DNA of 64,000 nucleotides from Trichinella spiralis (lineage: Eukaryota > Nematoda > Enoplea > Trichinellida > Trichinellidae): assembly GCA_000181795.3 (NCBI GenBank), contig CM012955.1, positions 11,310,259 through 11,374,258 of the forward strand, given 5' to 3'. The position numbers and the translations under genes were made by a program. This document shows, one piece after another, positions 25,012-35,412 of this stretch; the first letter of the stretch is position 1; each line of letters begins with the position of its first letter. The notes beneath the pieces were generated by a model, which was not told the origin of the DNA, did no database searches, and was given only the letters and a program-made list of their open reading frames with translations.

Positions 25012-25858
25012 ATTTTGTTTGTTCATTTCATTTCCCTTCTCTCAGGCGATGGATCGGAGTTGGTAAGGCATTTTTTGATCGAAACCACGGCCAAAGGTGT
25101 CAAATTGAAAGGCTGCAACAATGAGCCAGTGTTCGGCAGTTTGGCAGCACTGGTCTATCAGCATTCGATAACACCGCTGGCGTTGCCTTGCAAACTGCTG
25201 CTGCCCGACTACGATCCGGCCGTATCAGTGGAACAAGTGACCACAGCTCAACAATTGCTTGAACAAGGAGCAGGTAGTTATTGGAAAAAATTTTTTTCTT
25301 CGATCATAATTATTTTAATGATAATGATGATAATCATTTTCTGTTTTGTTCTTATTTTCCATATATTATATTATATACAGCCTGCAACGTGACGTATTTG
25401 TATTCGAATGAAACGGAATCTTTGACTGGTCCAGAAGCAATTCGGCGTACAATTGATTCGGCTTTGGTGTTGTCGTCGCAGAAAAAAATCGAACCTTTGA
25501 ACGTGCATTTCAAAGTGTCATCGCAGGGTATTACTATTACAGACAATGCGCGCAAGGTATTCTTCCGGCGGCATTATCCAGTGCAGACGATCACTCACTG
25601 CGGTTTGGATCCGGAAAATCGACAGTAAGAATATGCTAATGCTAATGATGATGAGACATTTTTATTTTCTCATTTTCAAGATGGTGCTGCAATTCCAATA
25701 CCGGACCTGCAAGGATATACGGTTTTGTAGCCAGGAAATCGTTGGCCAAATCAGAAAATGTGTGTCACCTGTTTGCCGAATTGGAACCAGAACAGCCGGC
25801 ATCTGCGATTGTAAATTTTGTTAACAAAGTTATAATCAATCCCAACCGGTCCCAGTGA
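6554..25858 (+). CDS. tns-1: Tensin (focal adhesion adaptor: pseudo-phosphatase, C2, SH2, PTB)
   Basis: Tensin links the integrin beta tail (through PTB) and phosphotyrosine proteins (through SH2) to actin at adhesions. Coding exons: 6554-6608, 9130-9227, 9545-9777, 9848-9922, 9991-10149, 10219-10427, 12395-12598, 16535-17777, 18902-19709, 19820-19886, 19949-20049, 20109-20334, 23189-23383, 24665-24751, 24847-24975, 25046-25273, 25381-25624, 25681-25858. That is 4539 nt, 1512 residues, with every junction in frame. Residues 1-154 match the PTEN-like domain (start [11 protein letters not shown], middle [20 protein letters not shown], end LLPSQRR). The signature loop at about 105 reads IHQKGGFRR and lacks the catalytic Cys, so the domain is a pseudo-phosphatase. 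C2 spans about 155-345 (LRGDILLKC). Residues 346-1225 are Ser/Thr/Pro/Arg-rich and probably disordered. SH2 spans about 1239-1360 ([17 protein letters not shown] with the phosphotyrosine-binding Arg). PTB spans about 1372-1505 ([24 protein letters not shown]). The first ATG in frame with the conserved start was chosen; an upstream exon is possible. Intron 1 uses a GC donor. Confidence 0.94.
6609..9129 (+). other. Tensin intron 1 (GC-AG)
   Basis: The intron begins GCAAGT after ERIM plus one base and ends TTTTTTCAG. The ordinary GT four bases further on would leave phase 2, while exon 2 needs phase 1, so only the GC donor keeps frame. Inside are AT-rich DNA and a (GCTA)n run at about 7684-7702. 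No other exon is evident. Confidence 0.7.
10428..12394 (+). other. Tensin intron 6
   Basis: Long AT-rich intron with a (TAG)n/(CAG)n run near 10526-10550, a purine run near 11820-11870 and a G-rich block near 12050-12110. No exon with consistent phase is visible. Confidence 0.6.
13460..13542. ncRNA. Long near-perfect hairpin, precursor-microRNA-sized
   Basis: The arm 13465-13484 (GGAAATAATAATCATAATAA) is an exact reverse complement of 13518-13537. After a single A-A mismatch, four more pairs extend it outward (13460-13463 with 13539-13542), giving 24 of 25 pairs around a 33 nt loop. The 83 nt total is in the size range of a microRNA precursor, and it sits in the sense orientation inside a tensin intron. 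The arms are built of A/T triplets, so an inverted microsatellite or a small inverted-repeat element is the main alternative. No expression evidence is available. Confidence 0.4.
13570..13914 (+). CDS. Candidate alternative last exons of tensin (truncated isoform)
   Basis: A TGCAAATTCAG acceptor at 13569 opens an exon to 13642 (donor GTGAGT). Entered in phase 1 from tensin exon 7, it reads about 24 codons including [14 protein letters not shown] and leaves phase 2. The next acceptor (CACCTGCAG, 13868) continues in frame for 14 basic and aromatic codons ([11 protein letters not shown]) to a stop at 13912-13914. This would make a short tensin ending after C2, without SH2 and PTB. A second frame of the last block (13869-14033, 54 codons) is also open and protein-like, so its real reading is unsure. 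Confidence 0.35.
14992..15028 (+). CDS. Candidate alternative first coding exon of tensin
   Basis: An ATG opens 12 codons ([12 protein letters not shown]) plus one base and stops at a consensus GTAAGT donor. Its exit phase (1) is exactly that required by tensin exon 8 at 16535. GC-rich, CpG-bearing DNA lies about 120-220 bases upstream, as a promoter might. It would give an isoform without the pseudo-phosphatase and C2 domains. Tensin genes in other animals do use internal promoters. Based on reading frame and splice signal only. Confidence 0.35.
17778..18901 (+). other. Tensin intron 8
   Basis: Between GTAAGC and TTTCGTTTCAG. AT-rich with a TA microsatellite at about 18166-18184. No additional exon is evident. 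Confidence 0.6.
20335..23188 (+). other. Tensin intron 12
   Basis: Contains a (GC)n/(GCA) run near 20362-20382, a TTTA tandem run near 20458-20482, a (TTG)n/(CTG)n block at 21520-21570, and a candidate first exon at 21996-22086. Confidence 0.6.
21996..22086 (+). CDS. Candidate alternative first coding exon of tensin (short SH2-PTB isoform)
   Basis: An ATG opens 30 codons plus one base, including [19 protein letters not shown], and ends at a CAG|GTGAAT donor in phase 1. That is the phase needed to join tensin exon 13 at 23189. The preceding acceptor-like CGACCACAG (21961) would enter in phase 2, which the upstream exon (phase 1) cannot supply, so a first exon fits better than an internal cassette. 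The product would hold only the tail of the linker, SH2 and PTB. Confidence 0.35.
23384..24664 (+). other. Tensin intron 13 with an exon-like block
   Basis: The 23738-23875 block has a good TTTCAG acceptor and is open in phase 0, but exon 13 leaves phase 1, so it cannot be joined in frame. Exon 14 at 24665 joins exon 13 directly. A CA/TA/TG microsatellite cluster lies at 24436-24512. Confidence 0.55.
24436..24512. repeat. CA run and TG run facing each other (microsatellite hairpin)
   Basis: A CA-rich tract (24436-24457) and a TG tract (24490-24512) flank a TA run and about 20 further bases, so the transcript can fold into a long CA:TG stem within the tensin intron. A second TA-rich microsatellite lies just downstream in the next intron (about 24976-25008). 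Confidence 0.6.
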
Positions 25859-26766
25859 AGAAGCATCATTTATTATTATTATTATTATTATTATGTAGTG
25901 TCAGTTCTTCTTTCATGGCCGTTGTTGCTTTGAAATCACTTTGCCAACTGGTAACGGTTCATCACCATCATCATCATCATCAATATCCAGGTGACCACCG
26001 TACCAGCATCGCATACGTTTCATCATTCACACCACACAGCACACACACATACACAACTTTCGCACGCTTCTCTTTCTATTTGCATAATTAATAATTCTTC
26101 TACACCGCTTCTCTTTCAGTCCGATGGAAACGGTTTTCAGTTTTCCTTTCGCGCGCTTTTTCTCTTCCTCCACCTGTGAATCAATAGTTTTTCGATTTCG
26201 CATCATCTCCATCCGCAGTGCCAAAAAAACACGATAAACAAATAATAAACAAATTAACATAGAAGCTTCTTTTAAATTTGAAACAACCACGCACGCGTGT
26301 TGCTTTTCTCCTCCATCTTTCATTTTCAAAGTGATTTTTTTATTTCTATATCTATATATACATGTATGTTATATCATCAGTTGCAAAGTGACAGTAATAA
26401 TAAGTTGATGCTTTTTCTTTCATTTTGTTTTTTAATTTATCAACATCGATTTTTATATTATATATATTTTTTGTGCATTTTTTAAAGCTGAGAATGGGAG
26501 AAGAATCGTCATCGTCGAGGTTGGTTGTGTTCATAGATGAAGTAAAAAAAACCCAATTCATCTATCTATACGGTAGGTAATATGTTGTTGTTCACAGCCA
26601 AGAAATTTGGTTTCTCTCTTTTAATGTCATCGAATAAAAACAAAAAGGCGGAGTGAACAAAAAAATTGCACCTGATTTATGCATATCTACATACACACAT
26701 ATGTATGTGTGTCGTTTGTTGTCCAAGTGGTGCAGTGGTGTGGTGGGAAACTTCAAAACTTTAATT
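25859..26766. other. Convergent intergenic region: 3' UTRs of tensin and the RhoGEF
   Basis: Only about 0.9 kb separates the two stops. A (TTA)n run (25868-25894) lies right after the tensin stop, and AATAAA at 26244-26249 is a candidate tensin polyadenylation signal. No coding sequence is seen. Confidence 0.55.
26244..26249 (+). terminator. Candidate polyadenylation signal for tensin
   Basis: AATAAA about 390 bases after the tensin stop, within an A-rich stretch. Other AT-rich variants nearby could serve instead. Confidence 0.35.
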
Positions 26767-29379
26767 TCAAGTTGTTCTATTGTCAAACTCTTCAATTCCC
26801 GTTGTTGCAAGCAATGACACTGGTCTTGGAGGATTTTTATTCAATAATTGTTGATGTGAACTTGACATGCGGTCAGAATTACTGCTGTTTAGCTGTGTTG
26901 AATTATGATCATTATTGCCCGGACGACTCTGGACAATTCTATGCTCCACTCGATTGTCTGAATTCAATTCGACACTGCTCTTGGAAAACAAACCCATGGA
27001 TGACAGTTGTAGCAGTCGATTTTCTTTTTGGTGTTGAAGAAAATGGGAAAAAAAGAATCACGTTGTCATTTCTAATTTCACTCTCACATATTCCAAGTGC
27101 AAATCACATTTTAAATAAATAAAATATAAATACACTCACCTCGATTATGAATGGCTTGATGCCAAAGCAAATTGGAAATGTCGGCTATCCATGCTTGCTT
27201 TTGACCAAGCTCGGACGCGTGGATGAGAAATATTTGCTTCAGGGTTCGTCGGCGAAACCAAATTTCAAAAGCCAGGGGGCAGTTGGTCACCGCAACTGTC
27301 AAGCCTACTTCCGTCATCGGAATGCTGCATTTGTATTCGTACACGTCCGACCAAGACGATTTGGCAAATAATATTAATTTTTCAAACAAAAATATCTGTC
27401 TGATCGTTTTCTTGTGCTTTTGCCCATTTTTGCTCACCAAAAATTGATCCCGACGCAGCAGGCTTCCCTGTTCTGTAAGGCTTACCTGAAAAATATGAAA
27501 ATTTTCCCCACATCCAACTGCATGCGACGACGAACGATTGATTTTGATCGTACACAATTTTCCAATGTATAATGAATGCATAACAGCTAGCTAGCACAAG
27601 TATTTCTACTGTATTGAAATAATATCAACTTACATCACAGCCTCGTATTGATTTCACCGCGAGCATATCGTCGGCCGATCGCAGTTGATCGGTCAAAATT
27701 TCTTTGGCTTTCTTGAGCAAATTGAATTCACCACTTGCCCGGGTCGAAAGACAGAGATCAAGCATTCTGTCCAACAGCAGCACATATTCGCTCATTCGTT
27801 GTACCGGCTTCAACAAATATGCGGACAAATTCAACGAATCGGACAAAGTTGACTGTTTTGCCTGAAAAATCAGATGAACATCATTGATCATCAAATGATC
27901 ATTAAAAATGAATTACTTGAAAAAATGCATTGCCATAATCTTTCATCAGTGCTTCTGATTTGGGTTTGTTTGTATAATAAACAGAATACAAGCAGAATTT
28001 ACTTTGGTGTTTTGAAAAACATTTAGCTATTATTGATAAAGCTGAAATATTAAAAGTATAAATGTCAAAGTTTCGGTGGAAAATTTTTATCATATTATAT
28101 ACTTCTTGCAGTGTTTGTTCTATATCATATGAGTTTTATGATGGATAATATTTTGCGATTATTGAATATTATAATGGAAATGTACCTTGGATTGCAGCTT
28201 ACTTATACTTATTGTCGAATTTGCAGAAGAACACTTTAGCCATGCTTCTTGCAGATCGGGAAAAAAATTATTCTTGTGAAATTCATATATTTGTTCGAAG
28301 TTGGCAAAAATTGTAAAACGTTGCCCAAGTAAAGCGCTTGGCAGATCACAGCGCTGCATTTCGCAAAAGTAGTTCTAAAATAAAAAATACTCCAAAAAGC
28401 TACGAATCGATGCTACCTACGATGGTCATCTTTGTGAGCAACAAGCATCAACGTGAAACTTTCTATATGTTATTTTGTGTAAGTATAACGATTGTCAACA
28501 ACTAATTATTAATATTACCACGATACTTTTTCACTGTTTCAGAGCCGATAGCCAAATTACATCACTAATTGTATTCTAATTAAATAATCATCAACTGATT
28601 CTATGAAACACATTAATAATTCGCTCTAATTTACCTAATCAACATTGTAACAACAAATGATACGCATGCATGCTTACATCCATTACGTGTTCCAAAGCGG
28701 TTACATATTTTTCTTCTGTTTCGACCAATTCTTTAACAACCATTCGTTTGAGATCATCACGGTTTTGAGTCGTAGTGAAAAATTCATATCGGCTAGTGGA
28801 GGAGGAGGAGGAGGAGATTGCCGCATTTTGCTTGTTGAAATTACGTACACTGTTTCTTTCCCTATTATAAAAAAATATTCCAACAATGCTGCTTATTTGT
28901 ATAACGTATAACAACACAAAATATTAATGAGCTTAATTGTACAAGTTGAAATGCTGCAAAGAGAATCAAAGCTTCAAATTTTACACCACCTACTTTAGCG
29001 ATTGACTGCGAAAGATCTTTTGATTTTGCGTGAAAAGTAAATTGTTGTAATTTGGACGTCTGGATTTTATCGCAAAATGGTCCAAGCCAAGCTTGCTTTT
29101 CGCTTTCACTAAGCGTTCTGCGAATCTGCTGCACGCATTTGTTCCTCTAACGGCCGGCCGATAGCCTGCAACTTGTTCTGCTTTCAGAGGTTCAAGTGAA
29201 TCTGTAATCTGAATTGCAAAAGTTCACTTCCAACTTCACAGGTGGAATATATATATATATATATATATACGTATGACTGATTGCAATTGGAGTTCATTTA
29301 CCTTGTCGACCATATTTTCTGGATCAAAAGTTGCAGAGGGAAAATTCTGAAAAGTGCAAAATGTCAAATTACTGAACAT
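26767..29379 (-). CDS. RhoGEF with DH-PH, puratrophin-1/PLEKHG4 type
   Basis: DH domains catalyse GDP release from Rho-family GTPases; the adjacent PH domain places and tunes them at membranes. Exons on the minus strand: 29379-29302, 29208-28994, 28861-28678, 28374-28203, 28041-27917, 27861-27634, 27485-27140, 27023-26767. That is 1605 nt, 534 residues, all in frame. DH spans about 130-340: ELVETEEKYVTAL opens the fold, DLPSALLGQRFTIFANFEQIY follows in the next exon region, then YYTNKPKSEALMKDYGNAFF and the hallmark helix YLLKPVQRMSEYVLLL. PH spans about 340-449: RQIFLFEKLILFAK, AFEIWFRRR, KQAWIADISNLLW. A short Ser/Asn-rich tail ends the protein. FEIWFRRR fits PLEKHG4-type proteins better than DBS/MCF2. 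The usual N-terminal spectrin-like part is missing, so either this is a short form or 5' exons lie elsewhere. The ATG at 29379 is in frame without splicing, but CACTTTTCAG at 29347 could be an acceptor instead. The last acceptor (CACCAAAAAG) is poor, though phase and homology support it. Confidence 0.88.
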
Positions 29380-30083
29380 AAACTGAGAAAAATCTCCTGT
29401 TCAAAATTGTTTCAAAATATTTGCATAAATAATTGATTTCCCATTTCTGCTCTTCCTTTCTTATTGCACTATAACGCCTGGTAAGGCATTAAATTTGCCG
29501 CTGATTCACCAATTTTGTCCGCTATCATATTTCACTGCGCAATGTGCAGTTGCTCATTTTCTTTCATCGAGCTGAATTTATTAAAAGCAATCGCAGCCTA
29601 GCAATTCAACTGCGCACATGCAAATTTCTGTGTTGCATGTTTTCCACTTACTTTTATTGTTTACATGAATCAATCATACGTCAAATTATGCTTCACTATT
29701 TGTTTCTGCCCTATGATAAAAAAATATCATAAACAAAACTGCATATGTATGTATAACAAACAGCTGGATAATCTGTCAGCGAAAAATATTTACAAGAAAA
29801 AATAACAATTTATGATGATGCTTCCAACAAAAAGAAATCCAATAAAAAATTTTACTATGCGTATATCTGAACGTAAACCAGTGCTTAAATGAAATCTATT
29901 AAACTACTAGAATATAAAACAGTAAAACGTTTCAACTGCTGGGTATGATCATTATATAATAATTCTTGATTAACACGGAACAGTTTTCAGTAAAAGTTCA
30001 ATTAGAAAATGAATACATGCTTAGAATACATGATTATACAGTTTTAAAATGATAATTTAAAAAGAACAGATTAAGTAATCATA
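29380..30083. other. Intergenic between helicase and RhoGEF (same strand)
   Basis: About 700 bp, AT-rich, with no coding-like frame beyond chance. It holds the helicase 3' end and the RhoGEF 5' region. The gap is longer than usual inside nematode operons, so separate promoters are more likely. Confidence 0.5.
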
Positions 30084-31476
30084 TTACGTAGCAGACAAAC
30101 TTGATTCTAAATCGGATAAACTTTTCAGATTGAACGGATTCAACTTTTTCAATGGTTTGGACAAATAATTTCCAATTATTTGAACGTCACCCAGTTCGTC
30201 GAGGTCCATGACAAAGGTGAAAGCAAGGCCACGACGACCAAATCGACCGCAACGCCCAATACGATGAATATACGCTTCAATGTCAATTTGTCGAACTGTA
30301 GTGCGAGGAACATTAAAATTGATGACAATGTTCACCTAGGTTTAAAAAAGAAATAAACAAAAAAATTATATATATATATATATATATATAATTCACTTGG
30401 ATAATATCAATTCCTCTGGAGCAGATGTTTGTGGCGATTAAAATACGGTCCTGGCCACTGCGAAATCGTTTAATCGTTTCTGCTCTCTGCTCCATTCCCA
30501 TTTCTCCAGACAATAAGGCAACACGATGGCCCCTTTCACGCATTCTAGCAGCCACCCAACGTGCAGTACCTCGTGTCTCACAAAATATCACGCACTGTCC
30601 CATAACCAGTGTTTTGTAAAAATTGCAGATCGCATCCAATTTTTCATCATCCGTTTTGCATTGGATGTAAAACTGTTCGATGTTATCCAAAACGAGCTCT
30701 TCATTTTCCACAGTAATAGTGACAGGATCTTTCGCGGCAATATGGAATAATGTTTTCACCGTGCTGTTGTAAGTAGCGGAAAAAAGTAGACGCTGACAAT
30801 CGTCTCTCAAAGCTCGAATAAGGCGAAGACTCTGCTCACCCATCGACTCCAAATTAAGCATCACATCAGCTTCGTCAAGAATGAAAATGTTCAACTTTTG
30901 CGGATAGAAGCATTTCAAATGAATCAACCAGTATAACACCGTGCCCGGAGTACCAACAATCACGTGATCGGTGATCTCTCGATTTGGAGGCGGAACCGTC
31001 GCATCCGGAGAACGTGTAGCCAAAGCTATGGACAATGACTTCGCGTATGAACCCAACTTGCGGAAAACGTCGCAAATCTGAACCGCCAATTCACAGGTCG
31101 GAACCAAGCACAAACACTGGGGCCAGCGGTTGTCCAACTGCAAGCGTTGCAGAACGCACAGCACAAAGGCGACCGTTTTGCCGGTGCCGGATTGACTTTG
31201 AGCGACCAAATTTGCCGGCGGATCGCCAAGCATGAATGGTAAGCTTGTTGCCTGAATTTTCGACGGTTTGTAATAACCGAGACTGATCAAATGCTTCAAT
31301 ATTGGATAATTCAGTGGTAGATGTTCAAAATGAGCTGCAGCTTCATAAACCGAACTGCTTGAACTTTCCACCTTAATGACACTCTTGCTATCGTCTACCA
31401 ACGTATCGTTGATCAGTTTCCTCAACAGCGATATCTGTTGTTGATTATACTCAACTTCGTCCTTTTCTTTCGACAT
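30084..31476 (-). CDS. ddx-19: DDX19/Dbp5 DEAD-box RNA helicase (mRNA export)
   Basis: DDX19/Dbp5 works at the cytoplasmic face of the nuclear pore, stripping export factors from mRNA with Gle1 and inositol hexakisphosphate, and also acts in translation termination. Two exons: 31476-30397 and 30335-30084, 443 residues, close to the family length of about 480. Visible motifs: Q-motif region [14 protein letters not shown] (70-83), Walker [11 protein letters not shown] (92-101), GTPGT (175-179), DEAD (201-204), SAT (233-235), [14 protein letters not shown], and motif [10 protein letters not shown] (384-391). [17 protein letters not shown] and the PQCLCLVPT block mark the DDX19 subfamily rather than eIF4A. 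The intron is 61 bases and mostly a TA microsatellite. Motif VI has Cys where Thr is usual (HRIGRTGR). The N-terminal extension is short and Ser/Glu-rich. Confidence 0.96.
30366..30391. repeat. TA microsatellite filling the helicase intron
   Basis: An almost pure TA tract makes up much of the 61-base intron 30336-30396, leaving little room for any other intronic signal. Confidence 0.85.
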
Positions 31477-34384
31477 TCTTCTGAATACGCTGTAAACATA
31501 TACTGATGTAATATTTAAAAAATACTGTATATATACAATTATATATTTATATTTATTTATTAAACATTAATGCAATGAATAATGATATAAGCATTAGTTT
31601 TTCGATCAGAATCAATTTCAACTAAGCGAAGTATACATTAATCAGATCACAGTCACCACGGAAAATACACAAAACATGAAGAAACGTGCTGAAAAATTCA
31701 ATTCTTAAATAAACATACATGGAATAAAACGAAAATAATCAAAGGATAGCGCTGTTTTACACGATAACTAAACAACAACAACAAACTGCAAAACAAAATA
31801 AAGAATTCATTGTTAACGATAACAACAGCTCGCATATAATTAAACTATTCGTGATATAAATGTTACTTAAACATTATGAGAATAATTTAAGAAACTAAAA
31901 ACCAATAGTTAATAAAAATTAACCAAAATAATACAACATCATTTAAAAAAATAACTTTACATCACGGCAATAAATAACATACTTTATTTTACTTTACATA
32001 ATTACACACTTTGCATCACGGCAATACTAATGACGCGGGGGGAAATAACGAGAATTGCATATCATATTGATTATACTTACTAAAATAAGAGAATTACAAA
32101 CAAAGCAAAACTTCCGGTGGTACAAACACAATATACTGATTTGTCACCACTTGTCGTTACTGTAATATGTTGATTATCAGGATAAAACGGATCACTTTTT
32201 TTATTTACAAAATGTTTTGTCTCTAGCTTAAAAAATTTCAAAAAACAATATTATGGCATAATTTTTATTTTTTTAAATTGTATCTTGTTTTTTACAAATA
32301 AATGCTAAAACTGAATGTCAAAATTCGCTACCTGTTGGCATGGTAAATTCTTTCATTTAGATAATAAATTTTTTAATCATTAAAATGAAGGAATTAAAGC
32401 ATTTTTAGATAATAAACACGCTTTGAAAAATGAAATATACCAAAAAAAAGTTAAAAGTGCTATGACTAATAAATACTGTGGATACTGTGAATAACAATTG
32501 CTAAGAATGTTCAAAACAAGTTCGAGAGCTCATAAAACCGCATTTAGAAGAATTTGTAAATAAAATATGTCCACATTTACAAAATAATTAACAATTATGT
32601 GAAAATACAACAATAATTACATGAACTGGTTATTTAAATGAAATTCGGTTCAGCAGTGAATATTTACAGTAGAAGAACTTCATTGCAAATTTATTATTTT
32701 ACGTTGCTCTTTTTTGGAAATATCGCAGCTTATAATTTTAACTGAATGAAGCACAAGCAAAAAGAAAAATTAAGAGAGAAAAAGATAGATGTTATGAATT
32801 CCAAAGAAATATAAAATTTCAGTATCAATAATGGACAATAAGAATAGATGTTTTCAAAAAGTGGCGGTTTTAACCCTAATAGTTGATCTTAATGTTGTAG
32901 TCGGTGGATTCTTTTTGTTTGTTTTTATAGTGTTTTTCTAGTTGAATAAAGCACTGGTATTCTCTTTCGAGACAGTTTTCGTGGGTCTTTATATTCGAAA
33001 AACTTGAGGGAATACCAGACACGCTAAACGTAACTGGAACCATTGAAGAAGTCGTTGGGTAGATGACTTGGAACCGTACAACCGAAGATGGAATTTAGCC
33101 GTGGAAAACGAGTCGACCGCGTGTTAATTATACAGTCGAATTGAAGTTGATTATAGCTGTCGAGTAGGAAATAAGAAAATCCATTCCTGTTTTCCACGAC
33201 ATTTTTAAAATTTATTCTAGAAGGAAATGTAATTTTCATTTATAAAATGCTTCCATCTTAATCATAAATATAATAATATCGCTAAACTATCGTGTGATGT
33301 ATTATAATTTGCATTTATGAATTGCCTATATTTGTATATGTATTTCTTTTCTAGAAACTAAAAAAATTAATTCTTCTTCGATTAGTTCACATTTTGAATT
33401 TAATAAAAAAACAAATAATAATAAACTTTCAATTTTATGTTATGATCAGTGAAGTATTATTGTTGGTCAGTCTGAAGGGGAAAAAACCGGAATGAAAAAC
33501 TTCGAATTATTTTGCATCGAAACTTTTCGAACATTGCAATCGATCGATAAACAAAAATTGCAACACTTGCAATGAATAGGGAAAAATTGCGGCGGTTTCC
33601 ATGGCAACTAGTGATAAGATGACGATGGTTTCAAGCGCATGAAGCTCAAGCACTGCAATGGCCTTTTTTATATTCAATATAGAATTGAACAAAATTTGAA
33701 ACAAAAAAAAACATTAAAACTATCAAAATTCGAAAATAAAATTCAAATTAAACAATTGTGAATTTTATAAATGAAATTTGATTTTCAACAGAAGGAAAGA
33801 AACAGCCAGACAACTTTTCAAGGTCATTTGAAGTTCGATCAATATATTTAAAATTTTCAACGCTGCATTTTGTGATGAAATTTTAAACAGTTACATTCCA
33901 ATATAATAAAATTCGATAAACTACTTTTCTAATTGTATTTTTTCACATTTAAGTTGATCACCAAACAATATTTTTCACATAACAACCTTCCAGCTAGCTA
34001 AAGCAATAGGGAAACATATAATTTATAATGTTTTATTTCGCAACAATGAACAAATTGAACAATATTACAATATGTACAGCGCATACAAGAATGTATTTCG
34101 CAACCGTGAGAATCAGTTTTCTGATTTCTGATCAATCATAATCAGAAATAAATACAATATATAATAAAATTCTGACAATAATAACCAACAAGTATATGTA
34201 ATGAGATTATGAAAAAATGGGAAGTAGTGTAACAATAAATGAAGTCCGTTTCACGTTCAGTTTGGCACACAGAAACCAATGAAATGTTTCCCCGTGTAAT
34301 GGAAAACATTTGGTTAATTTTCAGCGGGATGCATCGCCTTGTTTTCCCTTCTTCTGGAATGAATTCTGCAGGGGTTTCGTTGTA
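31477..34384. other. Intergenic, no gene recognised
   Basis: Upstream of the helicase. A G+C-richer patch at about 32940-33170 has short open stretches on both strands but no domain and no complete frame; it may be a decayed repeat. The rest is AT-rich and featureless. Confidence 0.5.
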
Positions 34385-35090
34385 TACTGGTTTCCATCGG
34401 CTAACCACTTGGAAGCTCTGTTTCGGTAGTTTCTTGGTTCTTGCTACCGCAAGACGGCGGGAAAGGCCTTGGAAAAGGATTACAGAATCGTCTTTATCTT
34501 CGGTATTTTCGGCTTTCTGCTGACGATAAGTGACGCTTCACCAGTACAAAGCAGAAAATATATTTGGTTTCTATCACAAACGTTATCAATATGTATCTTT
34601 ATGAACAGCCTTCCATCGGCTTACAATGTAGTAGCAATATCTCGTTTCTTATTTCTTGCCAGTGGAAGCCAACCAGCAAGGCCTTTGAAATAAACTACAT
34701 AATACTTTTCATCGGCTCTATTCTCGATCTTTCACATACAATCACTATCGGCTCACAAGAATAGAGTAAACAGCATATTTATTTCCGGTAACTGTACCTA
34801 TAATAATTATTGATATGCAAGATCAAAAAATAAATGGTGTTTCTATAATATTTTTTAAATACTGCTTAGCTTTTCGCCTCATAGTTATATATACATATTT
34901 ATTTATTTATTTATTTATTTATTTATATGTTAATTTATTATTGAGTATAAAATACATTTCTTTTCTGTGGCATACACTTTCAGCATAAGTCGCATTATAA
35001 ATAGCCTTCCAACCGCCAACAATGTCGTAGAAATGTATCAATTCTTGCTCATTTGTTGCCGTTTGTACTAGCGGCAACGTTTGATTGAAT
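34385..35090 (-). repeat. Three decayed tandem copies of an exon-like unit of about 90 bp
   Basis: Copies at about 34385-34465, 34600-34690 and 34995-35085 share, on the plus strand, GCCTTCCA or TTTCCA before (T)CGGCTTACAATGTAG-like sequence and a trailing TTGCC. TTCCATCGGC is identical in the first two. Read on the minus strand they give related peptides: VVSRWKPVYNET, VSRWKAVHKDT and IVGGWKAIYNATY, each preceded by LAVART- or LPLVQTAT-like residues. Copy 1 sits in an 88-codon frame and copy 3 in a 61-codon frame; copy 2 stops early. They look like duplicated exons of one gene, now degraded, or relics of one repeat. The family is not recognised. Confidence 0.5.
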
Positions 35091-35412
35091 GAGTAATTAG
35101 TCAAGAGGAACCAATAAGAGATTGATACATACGCCCAATAATATAACGCTTTTGACGACCAGTAAGAAACCGCGGCACAAAAGTTGCCTGCCGTCTTTAA
35201 AACAAAATAATTATTTACAATAATGGAAAAGTCTCATTGCGCATTAATTGCAGACTTTTCATTAACATGCTGATTTGTGCTTTATAACTTATCCAACAAC
35301 GCCTTACTTATAATCAGAATCTGAAATTGAAAGTTAAGTTTGATATTTTACAAAAATGATATTGATCATTTGACATTTTTGTATTTTAGCTATTTATATT
35401 TTTAAATTCACA

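Noticed and set aside
28865-29134. Minus-strand frame reading QQIRRTLSESEKQAWLG in the RhoGEF region as the true exon
   Set aside because: It looks protein-like but enters and leaves in phases that fit neither neighbour. The overlapping frame (DSLEPLKAEQVAGYRP) joins both neighbouring exons exactly, so this is a shadow.
32940-33170. Possible terminal part of a retroelement near a polyadenylation-like AATAAAGC
   Set aside because: No matching second end, no primer-binding site and no coding parts were seen, so it cannot be supported.
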